Notes: generated by a model not told the origin, from the sequence alone. Shown: positions 51,306 to 60,184, numbered from the stretch's first letter. The stretch is 64,000 nt of DNA from Desulfovibrio legallii (GCF_900102485.1 NZ_FNBX01000003.1:62001-126000), one strand, 5' to 3'. A program made the numbers and translations.

Positions 51306-51703
51306 AACTACTCCGTTGTCTGGGGCGGGCCGCCGCCGGCCAGCTCGCCGGCCGTGCAACGCGCCCTTGATGAAGATAGCAGAAAAACACGCCGCAGGCC
51401 TTCTGTCAATGCGGGCGGCCCTCAGCGCCAGGGCGAGCGCATCTTAATCTTTGAAGAAATGGGCCTCTGCGAAGTTTGGGTTCAAGATGGAGTGTAGCCC
51501 GCTCTTTTGGTGGGCATCTTTTGCGGCGTCCTTGCTTTAGCCAGAGAGAAGGCTATTCTCAGAATAATTGATCACCGGCAAACGCCAGCTTTCCCAGTTT
51601 GTTACCGGTGATTAATTAGAGGCGGCGCCCCTGATCCGGGCACTTGCGCCTGGCGCGGTTTTGGGCAATACTTCCGTTCCGAATCTGTAAGGGGAGCCTG
51701 ACC
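51306..51703. other. Divergent space between FKBP gene and argG
   Basis: 398 bp. The half near argG holds a putative promoter and a long inverted repeat. The half near the FKBP gene shows no clear boxes and no open frame of protein character. Confidence 0.6.
51532..51617 (+). promoter_or_regulatory. Putative argG promoter with inverted repeat at the start of the leader
   Basis: TTGCTT (51532-51537) and TATTCT (51554-51559) with a 16-base spacer. The expected transcript start is near 51566. There the left arm of an inverted repeat begins (AATTGATCACCGGCAAAC, 51566-51583); the right arm is at 51597-51617 (GTTTG..ACCGGTGAT..AATT). The core ATCACCGG/CCGGTGAT is perfect. It could be an operator or a leader hairpin. 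It does not match the ArgR box consensus that I know. Confidence 0.5.
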
Positions 51704-52909
51704 ATGCAAAAAGTAAAAAAAGTCGTTCTTGCCTATTCCGGGGGCCTGGATACCTCCGTCATCCTCAAGTGGCTTATTGAAACCCACCACTGCGAGGTCA
51801 TCGCCCTCACCGCCGACCTGGGCCAGCCCGAAGACCTCTCCGGGGTGGAGGCCAAAGCCCTCAAAACCGGCGCTTCCAAGGCCTATGTGCTGGACCTGCG
51901 CGAAGAAATGGCCAAGGATTTCGTCTTCCCCATGATGCGCGGCGCGGCCCGCTACGAGGGACGCTACCTGCTCGGCACCTCCATCGCCCGGCCGCTCATC
52001 GCCAAGGCCCTGGTGGACGTCGCCCGCAAGGAAGGCGCGGACGCCGTGGCCCACGGGGCTACGGGCAAGGGCAACGATCAGGTCCGCTTTGAGCTCGCCG
52101 TAAGCGCCCTGGCCCCGGATATCCGGGTCATCGCTCCCTGGCGCGAGTGGGAGCTTATGTCCCGCACGGCGCTCACCGCCTTTGCCGCAAAGCACGGCAT
52201 CCCCATTTCCAGCGGGGCCAAGCGCTACAGCATGGACGCCAACATGCTGCACACCAGCTTTGAAGGCAGCGAGCTGGAAAACCCCGGCAACGAACCGGAC
52301 GCTTCCTGCCACGAGCGCTGCGTGCCTGTGGAGCAGGCCCCGGACACGCCCGAAATCGTCACCGTGGATTTTGAACGCGGCAACCCCGTGGCCGTCAATG
52401 GAGAGCGCCTCTCCCCGGCCGCAATCATCCGCGTGCTGAGCGAAATGGCCGGGCGCAACGGCATCGGCCGCGACGACATGGTGGAAAACCGCTTTGTGGG
52501 CATGAAGTGCCGCGGCGTGTATGAAAACCCGGCCGGCACCCTGCTCTACAAGCTGCACCGCGATCTGGAAGGCATCTGCATGGACCGCGAGCTGCTCGGC
52601 ATCCGCGATATGCTGGCCGTGCGTTACTCCCAGTGCGTGTACAACGGCTTCTGGTACTCGCCGGAGCGCGAAGCCATGCAGGTCTTTATGGATAAGGCGC
52701 AGGAAACGGTCACCGGCAGCGTGCGCGCCAAGCTCTACAAAGGCGGCGTCTGGCCCCTGGCCCGCACCTCGCCCCTCTCGCTCTTTTCCGAGGATCTGGC
52801 CACCTTTGAAGGCGGCGACTACGACCACAAGGACGCGGCGGGCTTCATCCGCCTCAACAGTCTGCGCCTGCGCCAGTTCGCCGCCGTGCAGCGCAAGCTG
52901 GGCGCATAG
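51704..52909 (+). CDS. argG: Argininosuccinate synthase
   Basis: 401 residues. It joins citrulline and aspartate with ATP to give argininosuccinate. The N-terminal PP-loop is [18 protein letters not shown]. Also seen are [70 protein letters not shown] and [17 protein letters not shown]. The ATG is placed by family length. It heads a plus-strand run with argH 12 bp later. Confidence 0.98.
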   Translation: MQKVKKVVLAYSGGLDTSVILKWLIETHHCEVIALTADLGQPEDLSGVEAKALKTGASKAYVLDLREEMAKDFVFPMMRGAARYEGRYLLGTSIARPLIAKALVDVARKEGADAVAHGATGKGNDQVRFELAVSALAPDIRVIAPWREWELMSRTALTAFAAKHGIPISSGAKRYSMDANMLHTSFEGSELENPGNEPDASCHERCVPVEQAPDTPEIVTVDFERGNPVAVNGERLSPAAIIRVLSEMAGRNGIGRDDMVENRFVGMKCRGVYENPAGTLLYKLHRDLEGICMDRELLGIRDMLAVRYSQCVYNGFWYSPEREAMQVFMDKAQETVTGSVRAKLYKGGVWPLARTSPLSLFSEDLATFEGGDYDHKDAAGFIRLNSLRLRQFAAVQRKLGA

Positions 52910-52921
52910 GCCGGAGGCGGC

Positions 52922-54325
52922 ATGAGCACCAATCAGAGCTGGGGCGGACGCTTTGCCGAGGGCCCGGCGGAGGCCGTGGCCCGCTACACGGATTCGCAGA
53001 CCTTTGACCGCGCCCTCTACGCCCAGGATATCCGCGCTTCTCAGGCCCACGCCCGCATGCTGGGCCGCCAGGGCGTCATCACGCCCCAGGAGGCCAGCGC
53101 CCTGGTGGAAGGCCTGGAGCGCGTGCGGCGGGAAATTGAAGACGGCAGCTTTGTCTGGCGCTCCGAGCTGGAAGACGTGCACATGAATATTGAGGCGCGG
53201 CTTACGGAACTCGCCGGCGAGGTGGGCAAAAAGCTGCACACCGGCCGCAGCCGCAACGATCAGGTGGGGCTGACCTTCCGCCTTTTTGTGGCGGACAAGC
53301 TGCGCGCCTGGCAGGAGGGCGCCGCGACCCTCTGCGCGGTGCTGCTGGACAGGGCCGCGGAGCACCGCGACGTCATCCTGCCCGGCTGCACCCACCTGCA
53401 GCCCGCGCAGCCTGTTAGTCTGGCCCACCACCTGCTGGCCTACGCCTGGATGTTCCGCCGGGACGTGGAACGCCTTGACGACACCCTGGCCCGGGTGCGC
53501 GTCTCCCCCCTGGGCGCGGCCGCCCTGGCGGGCACCACCTACCCCCTGGATCCCGCAAGCGTGGCCGCAGAGGTGGGCTTTGCCGGCATCTACGGCAACT
53601 CCATGGACGCGGTTTCCGACCGGGACTTTGTGCTGGAGGCCCTGTTCGGCGGCTCCCTCGTCATGATGCACCTCTCTCGCCTGTGCGAAGAAATCATCCT
53701 CTGGGCTAACCCGGCCTTTGGTTTTGTGCGCCTGCCTGACGCCTACTCCACGGGCTCTTCCATCATGCCGCAAAAAAAGAATCCCGACGTGGCCGAGCTC
53801 ATGCGCGGCAAGACCGGGCGCGTCTACGGCGCGCTGCTGGGCCTGCTGACGGTCATGAAGGGCCTGCCCCTGGCCTATAACCGCGATATGCAGGAAGACA
53901 AGGAAGGCTTTCTGGATGCGGACCGCACGGTCTCGTCCTCCCTGCGCATCATGGCCGGCCTGCTGGAGGAAATCGCCTTCCGGCCGGAGCGCATGCGCGA
54001 AGCCTGCAAGCTCGGCTTCCTCAACGCCACGGAGCTGGCCGACTATCTGGTGGGCAAGGGCCTGCCCTTCCGCGAGGCGCACCACATCACGGGCCAGGCC
54101 GTGGCCGCCGCCGAAAAGGAAGGCAAGGGCCTGGAAGAGCTGACCCTGCCGGAGCTGCAGGCCCTGGATCCGCGCATCGACGACGACGTTTACAGCGTGC
54201 TGGCCTATACGGCGGCCGTGCAGCGCCGGGAAACCCCTGGCGGCACAGGCCCCCATTCGGTCAGCCGGCAGCTGGAGCAGCTCAGGGGCTGGCTGGACCT
54301 CTTTCACACTTCCCCAAACAGTTGA
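52922..54325 (+). CDS. argH: Argininosuccinate lyase
   Basis: 467 residues, normal length. It splits argininosuccinate into arginine and fumarate. [18 protein letters not shown] at the start, [47 protein letters not shown] and the fumarase-superfamily signature [20 protein letters not shown] are present. C-terminal segments are complete. 12 bp after argG and 29 bp before the next gene. Confidence 0.98.
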   Translation: MSTNQSWGGRFAEGPAEAVARYTDSQTFDRALYAQDIRASQAHARMLGRQGVITPQEASALVEGLERVRREIEDGSFVWRSELEDVHMNIEARLTELAGEVGKKLHTGRSRNDQVGLTFRLFVADKLRAWQEGAATLCAVLLDRAAEHRDVILPGCTHLQPAQPVSLAHHLLAYAWMFRRDVERLDDTLARVRVSPLGAAALAGTTYPLDPASVAAEVGFAGIYGNSMDAVSDRDFVLEALFGGSLVMMHLSRLCEEIILWANPAFGFVRLPDAYSTGSSIMPQKKNPDVAELMRGKTGRVYGALLGLLTVMKGLPLAYNRDMQEDKEGFLDADRTVSSSLRIMAGLLEEIAFRPERMREACKLGFLNATELADYLVGKGLPFREAHHITGQAVAAAEKEGKGLEELTLPELQALDPRIDDDVYSVLAYTAAVQRRETPGGTGPHSVSRQLEQLRGWLDLFHTSPNS

Positions 54326-54354
54326 GGGCCGCACAACCGCCCCGGTGAACCCCT

Positions 54355-55239
54355 ATGCCGCACGCGCCGCACTTCCAGAACCTGCCAGAAAAGGAAGACC
54401 GCCCCTCTGCCCGTTGGCCCCAGTGGGCCGCGGCGCGGCAGCTGGACGACGCTTTGTGCGCGGCGGCCTACGAGGCTGCGCCGCCCCCGTGCCGCGCGGC
54501 CATAAAAACCGGACTGGCTCTGGCCTGCGCCCACTTTGGCCAGGGCGCGCAAAGCCGCACGGAAGCCGTGCGCGACGCGCAGCGCGGCTTCTGGCGGCGG
54601 GGCATAAGCCACGCCGCGCCCTGGGCTGTTGTCGCCTTTACTCCGGATTACGCCGCAGCGGCCCGCCTGGCGGCGGCCTGCGTGCCCGCCCTGCTGGCGG
54701 GCGTGCCCCTGGTGGGGGCCGCCTGCGTGGCGGAAGCCCCCCAAACCTGCTCCCCGCACCCGGCGGCTCTGGTCAGTCTGGAGCTCTCCGGCGTGGAAGA
54801 CGTTTTTGTTCTGGACCTGACGGACCTCTGCCGCCTGCTGGAGGAATGTCAGCCAGGACCGGGGCGGCTTGTCCTGCTGCACAAAGGGGAACTGGACGCC
54901 GCGGCCCGCGCGGCCGAAGCCCTGGGCCTGCCCTGCTGGCAGGAACGCCGCGCCCCCTTGCTGGGCCTGCCCGTGCCCGAAGCCTTTGACCTGGACCTGC
55001 TGGCCTTTGCCCAGGGCGCTGCCCTGGAAGCCGCCCTGGAACCCACAGACCGTCGCCCGCCGGACGCCCTCTACCTCACCCCCGGCGCGGCCCTGGGGCA
55101 CTGCCGCGAACGCCGCAGCGGGCCCTTCCCCTACAGCGGCGCTCCGGCCCTGACTCCAGGCTGTGAAGGCTTCTGGCTGCACCCCGGCCTTGATCCGGAT
55201 TTTTTCCGCGTGCGTCGCCAGGCCTTCGGCCTTTTGTAA
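54355..55239 (+). CDS. Unknown protein, distantly HisD/aldehyde-dehydrogenase-like
   Basis: 294 residues. No clear family. The middle (AVVAFTPDYAAAARLAAACVPALLAGVPLVGAACV, then LSGVEDVFVLDLTDLCRLLEE and PGRLVLLHKGELDAAARAAEALG) follows the order seen in histidinol dehydrogenase: an alanine-rich helix with VPALLAGV, then GVQDVF-like and a later VILL-like strand. The catalytic and zinc residues of HisD are not visible. It would be a non-catalytic or repurposed homologue, if related at all. There is no signal peptide or membrane segment. It is tightly packed between argH (29 bp) and an EF-G paralogue (30 bp), so it is translated from the arginine transcript. Confidence 0.6.
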   Translation: MPHAPHFQNLPEKEDRPSARWPQWAAARQLDDALCAAAYEAAPPPCRAAIKTGLALACAHFGQGAQSRTEAVRDAQRGFWRRGISHAAPWAVVAFTPDYAAAARLAAACVPALLAGVPLVGAACVAEAPQTCSPHPAALVSLELSGVEDVFVLDLTDLCRLLEECQPGPGRLVLLHKGELDAAARAAEALGLPCWQERRAPLLGLPVPEAFDLDLLAFAQGAALEAALEPTDRRPPDALYLTPGAALGHCRERRSGPFPYSGAPALTPGCEGFWLHPGLDPDFFRVRRQAFGLL

Positions 55240-55269
55240 ACCGCGCGTTTGCGCGCGCCCGGAGCCGTC

Positions 55270-57324
55270 ATGTCCAGTCCATCTGCATCCATGGCCCAGA
55301 TCCGCAATATCGGCATCATTGCCCACATCGACGCGGGCAAAACCACGCTCAGCGAGCGCATGCTCTTCTACAGCAGCAAAATCCACCGCATGGGCGAGGT
55401 GCACGACGGCGCAGCCACTATGGATTACATGCCGGAAGAGCAGGAACGCGGCATCACCATCATGTCGGCCTGCACCACCTGCCATTGGCGCGCAGCCACC
55501 ATCAACCTGGTGGATACCCCCGGCCATGTGGACTTTACCATTGAGGTGGAACGCGCCCTGCGCGTCCTGGACGGGGCCGTGGGCGTGTTCTGCGCCGTGG
55601 GCGGGGTGGAGCCGCAGTCCGAAACGGTCTGGCGGCAGTCCGAGGCCTTCGGCGTGCCCAAGATCGCCTTTGTCAACAAAATGGACCGCCCCGGCGCGGA
55701 TTTCGACGCCGTGCTGGCCGCCATGCACGCCCGCCTGGGGGCCAATGCCGCGGCCATCGCCGCGCCCTTGGGCCAGGGGGAGGATTTTCGCGCCGTGCTG
55801 GACCTGGTGCGGCAGGAAACCCTGACCTTCGACCCCCAGGACCAGGGCCGCACCGTGCGCCGCAGCCCTTTCACGCCGGAGGAGGCCGCCCTGGCCGCGC
55901 CCCGGCGCGAGGCCCTGCTGGAAAAGCTGGCCGAAGCGGACGAAACCTTCCTGACGCCCTATCTGGAGGGAAGTTACAGCCAGGCGGACATCCTGGCCGC
56001 ACTGCGCCGGGCCACCCTGGCCCGGACGCTCACGCCCGTGCTCTGCGGTTCGGCCCTGCGCAATATGGGCGTGCAGCCCGTGCTGGACGCCGTGTGCGAC
56101 TTTCTGCCCTCCCCCTTGGACGTGCCCGCCCCCGTAGGCCGGGACGCGGAAGGGCGTGAAGTTTCCGTACCGGCGGACCCGGACGCCCCGGCCGTGGCCC
56201 TGGTCTTCAAAGTGCTGCTGGAAAACGGCCGCAAACTGGCCTTCATCCGCCTCTACGCCGGACGCATCAAGGAGGGCGAAAGCCTGCGCAACACGGCGCA
56301 GGGCAAGGAGGATCGCCTGGGGCGCATCTATCGGCCCCACGCGGACCGGCGCGAACAGATCTCCGAGGCCGCGGCTGGCGAAATCGTGGCCGTGGTGGGG
56401 CTGCGCTCGGCCCACACGGGCGAAACATACACGGGGCACGGGCGGCGGATCTCTCTGGAAAGCATCGAATCCTACGCGCCGGTGCTCACCCGCGCTTTGG
56501 AGCCGCGCAATGCCGAGGAAGGCAAGATTCTGGATGAAGCCCTTGCCCGCTACAGCGAGGAAGACCCCACCCTGCGGGTGCAGACCGACGAGGAAAGCGG
56601 CGCGCGCATGGTCTCCGGCATGGGCGAACTGCATCTGGACGTGCTGCTGGAACGCATGCGGCGCGAATACGGCATCAGCCCCAGGGCGGGCAACCCGCAG
56701 GTGGTGCTGCGGGAGAGCGTCCGTGCTCAGGCTGACGCCGACGTGACCTTTGACCGAGAGCTCGGCAAGGAACGCCACCAGGGCCGGGTGGCCCTGCATG
56801 TGGCGCCCCGCCCGCGCGGCCAGGGCAACAGCGTGACCGTGGGCGACTTCCTGCCCGCCAAAGCGGAAGAAGCCCGCAAAATCCTGCCCCAGGCCTTGCT
56901 GGACGCGGCCCTGGAAGGCGTGCGCGACGCCTTGCAGAGCGGCGAGCTCACCGGCTGCCCCGTCACGGACGTGGCCGTGACCTTGACCAACGTCGTCCGG
57001 CAGGAAGGGCTGACCACCGCCCCCGGCTGTCACATGGCCGCGGCGCAGGGCCTGCGCGAGGCTTTGGCCGCGGCGTCGCCCGTGGCGCTGGAACCCTTCA
57101 TGCAGGTGGAGATCGCCGCACCGGAGGATTTTCTGGGCGCGGCCATCAGCCTGTTCACGGGCTGCGGCGGCAAGGTGGAAAATGTGGAAGACCACGGCAG
57201 CCGCAAACTCCTGCGCGGCACGGCCCCCTTGCGGCGGCTGTTCGGTTTCTCCACGGCCTTGCGTTCGGCCACCCAGGGCCGGGCCGGGCTGGTGCTCAGC
57301 TTTGCCCGCTTTGACCTGCCCTGA
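55270..57324 (+). CDS. Translation elongation factor G paralogue
   Basis: 684 residues, full length. All GTPase motifs are present: AHIDAGKTT, ERGITI, DTPGHVDF, NKMD and CGSALRN. Domains II to V follow, ending with GRAGLVLSFARFDLP. The gene lies outside a str operon (no rpsL, rpsG or tuf beside it), so it is probably a second EF-G. The Ser-rich start MSSPSASMAQIRNIGIIAHID fits family length. It could act in translocation, recycling or a special condition. It sits between the HisD-like gene and rsmA (8 bp). Confidence 0.92.
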   Translation: MSSPSASMAQIRNIGIIAHIDAGKTTLSERMLFYSSKIHRMGEVHDGAATMDYMPEEQERGITIMSACTTCHWRAATINLVDTPGHVDFTIEVERALRVLDGAVGVFCAVGGVEPQSETVWRQSEAFGVPKIAFVNKMDRPGADFDAVLAAMHARLGANAAAIAAPLGQGEDFRAVLDLVRQETLTFDPQDQGRTVRRSPFTPEEAALAAPRREALLEKLAEADETFLTPYLEGSYSQADILAALRRATLARTLTPVLCGSALRNMGVQPVLDAVCDFLPSPLDVPAPVGRDAEGREVSVPADPDAPAVALVFKVLLENGRKLAFIRLYAGRIKEGESLRNTAQGKEDRLGRIYRPHADRREQISEAAAGEIVAVVGLRSAHTGETYTGHGRRISLESIESYAPVLTRALEPRNAEEGKILDEALARYSEEDPTLRVQTDEESGARMVSGMGELHLDVLLERMRREYGISPRAGNPQVVLRESVRAQADADVTFDRELGKERHQGRVALHVAPRPRGQGNSVTVGDFLPAKAEEARKILPQALLDAALEGVRDALQSGELTGCPVTDVAVTLTNVVRQEGLTTAPGCHMAAAQGLREALAAASPVALEPFMQVEIAAPEDFLGAAISLFTGCGGKVENVEDHGSRKLLRGTAPLRRLFGFSTALRSATQGRAGLVLSFARFDLP

Positions 57325-57332
57325 GGCCCCCC

Positions 57333-58151
57333 ATGCCGCACGCCAAAGCCAACGCCGCCCCGCGCGCCAAAAAAAGCCTGGGCCAGCATTTTCTTAAAAG
57401 CCCGGACGTCTGCACGCGCATCGCCGCCCTGCTGGACGCCGCCCCAGAAGACCGCATTCTGGAGATCGGGCCCGGCCCCGGCGCGCTGACCCGCGCTCTG
57501 GAGGCCCTGCCCCACGCCCGCCTGCTGCTGCTGGAAAAAGACCGCTACTGGGCTGCGGAACGCCAACGCGCGGCCACTCCGGGTACCCAGGCCGTGCTCA
57601 CGGACGCCCTGCGTTTTGCCTGGCGGCGCATTACCCCCGGCTTCGCCTGGAAGGTGGCGGGCAATCTGCCCTACAATGTGGCCTCGCCCCTGATCTGGGA
57701 CATTGTTTCCCAGGCCGCGGGGCTCACCCGCGCAGTGTTTATGGTGCAGAAGGAAGTGGGCCTGCGCCTGGCGGCCAGGCCCGGCAACGGACAGTACGGG
57801 GCGCTTTCGGTCTGGGTGCAGAGCTATGCGGCCCCGCGTCTGGAATTTACCCTGGGCCCGGGGGCCTTCAGCCCACCGCCCAAGGTGGATTCGACCGTGC
57901 TTTCCTTTACGCCTTTGCCGCTGGAGGCGCGCCCGGCGCGCCCGGCGCTTCTGGCCCGCCTGCTGCGCGTCTGCTTCCAGCAGCGCCGCAAACAGCTGGG
58001 GGGCATTGTGCGGCGCAGCGGCCAGGCCGGGCTGCCAGAAGCCTTGGCGGACGCAGGTATCGACCCCGGCTTGCGGCCCGAAGCCCTGAGCGTGGCCCAA
58101 TTCCACCACTGGAGCTCTTTGTGGGCCGCTCGGCTTGACAAGCCTGGATAA
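57333..58151 (+). CDS. rsmA: 16S rRNA dimethyladenosine transferase
   Basis: 272 residues (KsgA). It dimethylates two adjacent adenines of the 16S rRNA 3' hairpin, a late step in small-subunit assembly. KKSLGQHFLKSPDVCTRIA, ILEIGPGPGALTRAL, the LLLEKDR acidic loop, VAGNLPYNVASPLIWDI with the catalytic NLPY, and VFMVQKEVGLRLAARPGNGQYGALSVWVQ are diagnostic. FSPPPKVDSTVL follows. It starts 8 bp after the EF-G paralogue, so the two translation genes are linked. Confidence 0.97.
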   Translation: MPHAKANAAPRAKKSLGQHFLKSPDVCTRIAALLDAAPEDRILEIGPGPGALTRALEALPHARLLLLEKDRYWAAERQRAATPGTQAVLTDALRFAWRRITPGFAWKVAGNLPYNVASPLIWDIVSQAAGLTRAVFMVQKEVGLRLAARPGNGQYGALSVWVQSYAAPRLEFTLGPGAFSPPPKVDSTVLSFTPLPLEARPARPALLARLLRVCFQQRRKQLGGIVRRSGQAGLPEALADAGIDPGLRPEALSVAQFHHWSSLWAARLDKPG

Positions 58152-58264
58152 AAAGTTTTGAGTATGTCCATATATGGCCCCGTTGCGCGCCGGGGAGCCG
58201 TTGCGGCATTTGCTCCGGAGCGGCATAAAGCGTAACGGCGGGAATCTTTCAGGAGGATATGCTG

Positions 58265-58537
58265 ATGACAAAGGCTGATCTGGTAGAAAAAATCGCCGCC
58301 AAGGCCAACCTTACCAAGGCTGCCGCCGAACGCGCCCTCAATGCCTTTCTGGCCTCGGTTGAAGACGCTCTTGTCAAAGACGCCAAACTGACCCTCACCG
58401 GCTTCGGCACCTTTGCGGTGGAAACCCGTAAAGCCCGGCAGGGACGCAATCCCCGCACCGGCGATACCCTGACTATTCCCGCCTGCAAGATTCTCAAATT
58501 CCGCCCGGGCAAAATGCTCAAGGATTCCTTGAACTGA
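58265..58537 (+). CDS. hup: HU-family DNA-binding protein
   Basis: 90 residues. MTKADLVEKIAAKANLTKAAAERALNAFLASVEDAL, then LTGFGTFAVETRKARQGRNPRTGDTLTIPACKILKFRPGK, which is the HU arm and core. It bends and packages DNA as a dimer. The second of two close ATGs is chosen: AGGAGG at 58251-58256 lies 8 bases before it but only 2 bases before the first. A 9-bp stem (58544-58565) and a second hairpin (58633) follow. Confidence 0.96.
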   Translation: MTKADLVEKIAAKANLTKAAAERALNAFLASVEDALVKDAKLTLTGFGTFAVETRKARQGRNPRTGDTLTIPACKILKFRPGKMLKDSLN

Positions 58538-58632
58538 CCGCTGCGCCGCCGGTTGCCCGGCGGCGTTGTCGTCTCGTCTCCGGGGCGCCGCATCGGCGGA
58601 GCCTTGGTGTAACTACCCTTTGGGCTTTTGTT

Positions 58633-58657
58633 ACGACGAATTTTTTCGTCGTTTTCT
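58633..58657 (+). terminator. Rho-independent terminator after hup
   Basis: Perfect 8-bp stem ACGACGAA (58633-58640) with TTCGTCGT (58645-58652), loop TTTT, followed by TTTCT. It is the second of two hairpins after hup. Confidence 0.75.
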
Positions 58658-58675
58658 GGCGTGCGGCTCTGCTTG

Positions 58676-58819
58676 TGGCATTTTAATTTTGAAATAGTTG
58701 GCGGCTGCGTGGGCAGACGCCCGCCGTGTAGGCGTAAGTGCAATTTATTTACGCCGTTAGACGCCAAACGTGTGTGCCGTAACCTTTGAGAATGCTTATT
58801 TGCAGCAGTAATCTGCGCT
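58676..58819 (-). repeat. Dispersed structured intergenic repeat, copy F
   Basis: Reverse orientation and the most diverged copy. GGCGGCTGCGTGGGCAGACG, CGCCGTGTAGGCGTAAGTGC and CTTTGAGAATGC remain recognisable. The terminal palindrome has decayed (TGGCATTTTAATTTTGAAAT) and no longer pairs well. It lies between hup and rpsU, both on the plus strand. Confidence 0.85.
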
Positions 58820-58926
58820 GAATTTTTGCCCAATTGTCCCTTGCATTTTATCCAGGGGCAGGATATAAGCACTCTTCAATTTTGTGGGCGTTTTTTCTGC
58901 GCCCGCCGCCGAAGGGGGTGATCTCT

Positions 58927-59130
58927 TTGCCCGGAGTTTTTCTGAACGACGACGACTACAACTTCGACATTGCGCTGCGCCGCTTTAAGAAGCAGGTGGA
59001 AAAGGCCGGCATTCTTTCTGAAATGAAGAAGCGCCAGCACTACGAAAAGCCCAGCGTCATGCGCAAGAAGAAGAAGGCCGCCGCCCGGAAGCGGCTGATG
59101 AAAAAAATGCGGAAGATGAACATGGCCTAG
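58927..59130 (+). CDS. rpsU: 30S ribosomal protein S21
   Basis: 67 residues, initiated at TTG. The protein (fM)[19 protein letters not shown]...[37 protein letters not shown] has the basic C-terminal half typical of S21. No ATG fits family length. The TTG is preceded by GAAGGGGGTGATC, which pairs with the 16S rRNA 3' end over almost its whole anti-Shine-Dalgarno. S21 assists initiation on the small subunit. First gene of the rpsU-yqeY-mutS2-dnaG series. Confidence 0.93.
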   Translation: MPGVFLNDDDYNFDIALRRFKKQVEKAGILSEMKKRQHYEKPSVMRKKKKAAARKRLMKKMRKMNMA

Positions 59131-59223
59131 CGCCCCGCGCGGGCCTTGTACGTCCGGCCGTGCGGGAGGCTTTCGGGCTTCCCGCACTTTCTGCGTTCCC
59201 ACACCTTCACCCCCACACCCGCC

Positions 59224-59679
59224 ATGCCCCTCTTTGAACAAATTGATCAGGACTACATCCGGGCTTACAAAGCCAAGGACAGCGTCCGTCTGAATGTGTT
59301 GCGCCTGCTGAAAACCGCCGCCAAAAACCGGCTGGTGGAACTGAAGCGCCCCGGCGGCGTCCTTACGGACGCGGAGATGCTCCAGGTCGTCATCAAAGAA
59401 GGCAAACAGCGGCAGGACTCCATTGAGCAATACACCAACGCCCGGCGGCCTGACCTGGCGGAAAAAGAAGCCGCCGAATGGGCCATTCTGAAGGAATACC
59501 TGCCCCAGCCCCTGAGCGACGCAGAGTTGCACGCGATGGTGGAGGCCACCATCGCCAAAGTGGGGGCCGCTTCCCCCAGGGATATGGGGCGCGTCATGAC
59601 GGCCATCATGGCCGAGTATGCGGGCCGTGTGGACGGCAAGATTCTGTCCGCGGCCGTCAGGCAGCGTCTCCAGGGCTGA
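59224..59679 (+). CDS. YqeY/GatB-like protein
   Basis: 151 residues. The sequence LFEQIDQDYIRAYKAKDSVRLNVLRLLKTAAKN followed by EWAILKEYLPQPLSDAELHAMVE and AASPRDMGRVMTAIMAEYAGRVDGKILSAAVRQRL is that of the YqeY family. It resembles the tRNA-binding tail domain of GatB. Its exact role is unknown; it is usually found between rpsU and dnaG. It begins 93 bp after rpsU. The ATG is set by family length. Confidence 0.93.
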   Translation: MPLFEQIDQDYIRAYKAKDSVRLNVLRLLKTAAKNRLVELKRPGGVLTDAEMLQVVIKEGKQRQDSIEQYTNARRPDLAEKEAAEWAILKEYLPQPLSDAELHAMVEATIAKVGAASPRDMGRVMTAIMAEYAGRVDGKILSAAVRQRLQG

Positions 59680-60184
59680 GCGCGGCGCGTTTTCCGGCAT
59701 CCCTTTCAAGAGCTGCGACGCGCAGCGGCAGCAGCCCCGCGTTGTCAGTGATGGCGCGCTTGCCGTGCAGCCCTGCGGATATTCCGGCGGCCACGCGACC
59801 TGAAATGTGCCTACGGCACGGCGCTGCGAGCTGGCGCAGTACTGCTGCATGGTCGGGAGCATTTCTCCCCTGAAATGTTCTGACAACTGCGCAGGCAGTC
59901 GCCGCGAAAAGCCGCGCGCGCGGTTCAGCCGCGCTGGCAAGCGCCAACGCGCGCATCCTGCGGCCCGTGCGAAGGTGCTGCGCAGGTTCGATATGTTCCA
60001 ACTGCGCCGCAGCACAGGCGCTGCGCGCCCCGCACGCCGCGCGGCAAACCACCAGGGCGCGCGGCTTTTCGCGGCCGCACCCCGCCCGCCGGAAGGCGCA
60101 TTCCTCGGCGCTGTGCGCCGTACACGGTTCCACAGAAAATTGCCCTGCGCTCCTGCGCCCGGTTAATTCTTTCGAGGCAGTCGC
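59680..60184. other. 505-bp GC-rich gene-free space with nested inverted repeats
   Basis: No open frame has protein character. A perfect 19-bp inverted repeat joins 59901-59919 (GCCGCGAAAAGCCGCGCGC) and 60057-60075. Inside it, GTGCTG-CGCAG (59975-59985) pairs with CTGCG-CAGCAC (60002-60006 and 60010-60015, with a 3-base bulge). TGGC (59935-59938) pairs with GCCA (59943-59946). This is a multibranch fold with a closed outer stem, a candidate structured RNA or leader. No RNase P, tmRNA, 6S or SRP consensus is recognised. Confidence 0.55.

Larger units (their letters stand above)
58538..58926. other. Intergenic space hup-rpsU
   Basis: 389 bp holding, in order: a 9-bp GC stem just after hup (58544-58565), a T-flanked terminator (58633-58657), repeat copy F (58676-58819) and the rpsU leader with an extended Shine-Dalgarno. 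The rpsU promoter is not clear; it should lie in or after copy F. Confidence 0.7.

Noticed and set aside
54304..57195. Long minus-strand open frame opposite the HisD-like and EF-G genes
   Set aside because: Composition is typical of an antisense shadow, and the plus strand encodes an unmistakable EF-G with all GTPase motifs.
17927..58819. Dispersed repeats considered as a CRISPR or insertion sequence
   Set aside because: They are not in array form, have no spacers, no cas or transposase genes, and vary in orientation and internal length.
59901..60075. Considered RNase P RNA, tmRNA, 6S or SRP RNA for the structured gap
   Set aside because: None of the consensus elements I know (for example GAGGAAAGTCC for RNase P, GGAAGGAAGCA for SRP, TCCACCA end for tmRNA) is present.
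59807..60166. 119-residue open frame in the gap before mutS2
   Set aside because: Arg/Ala-rich with no domain character and overlapping a perfect inverted repeat; better explained as non-coding.
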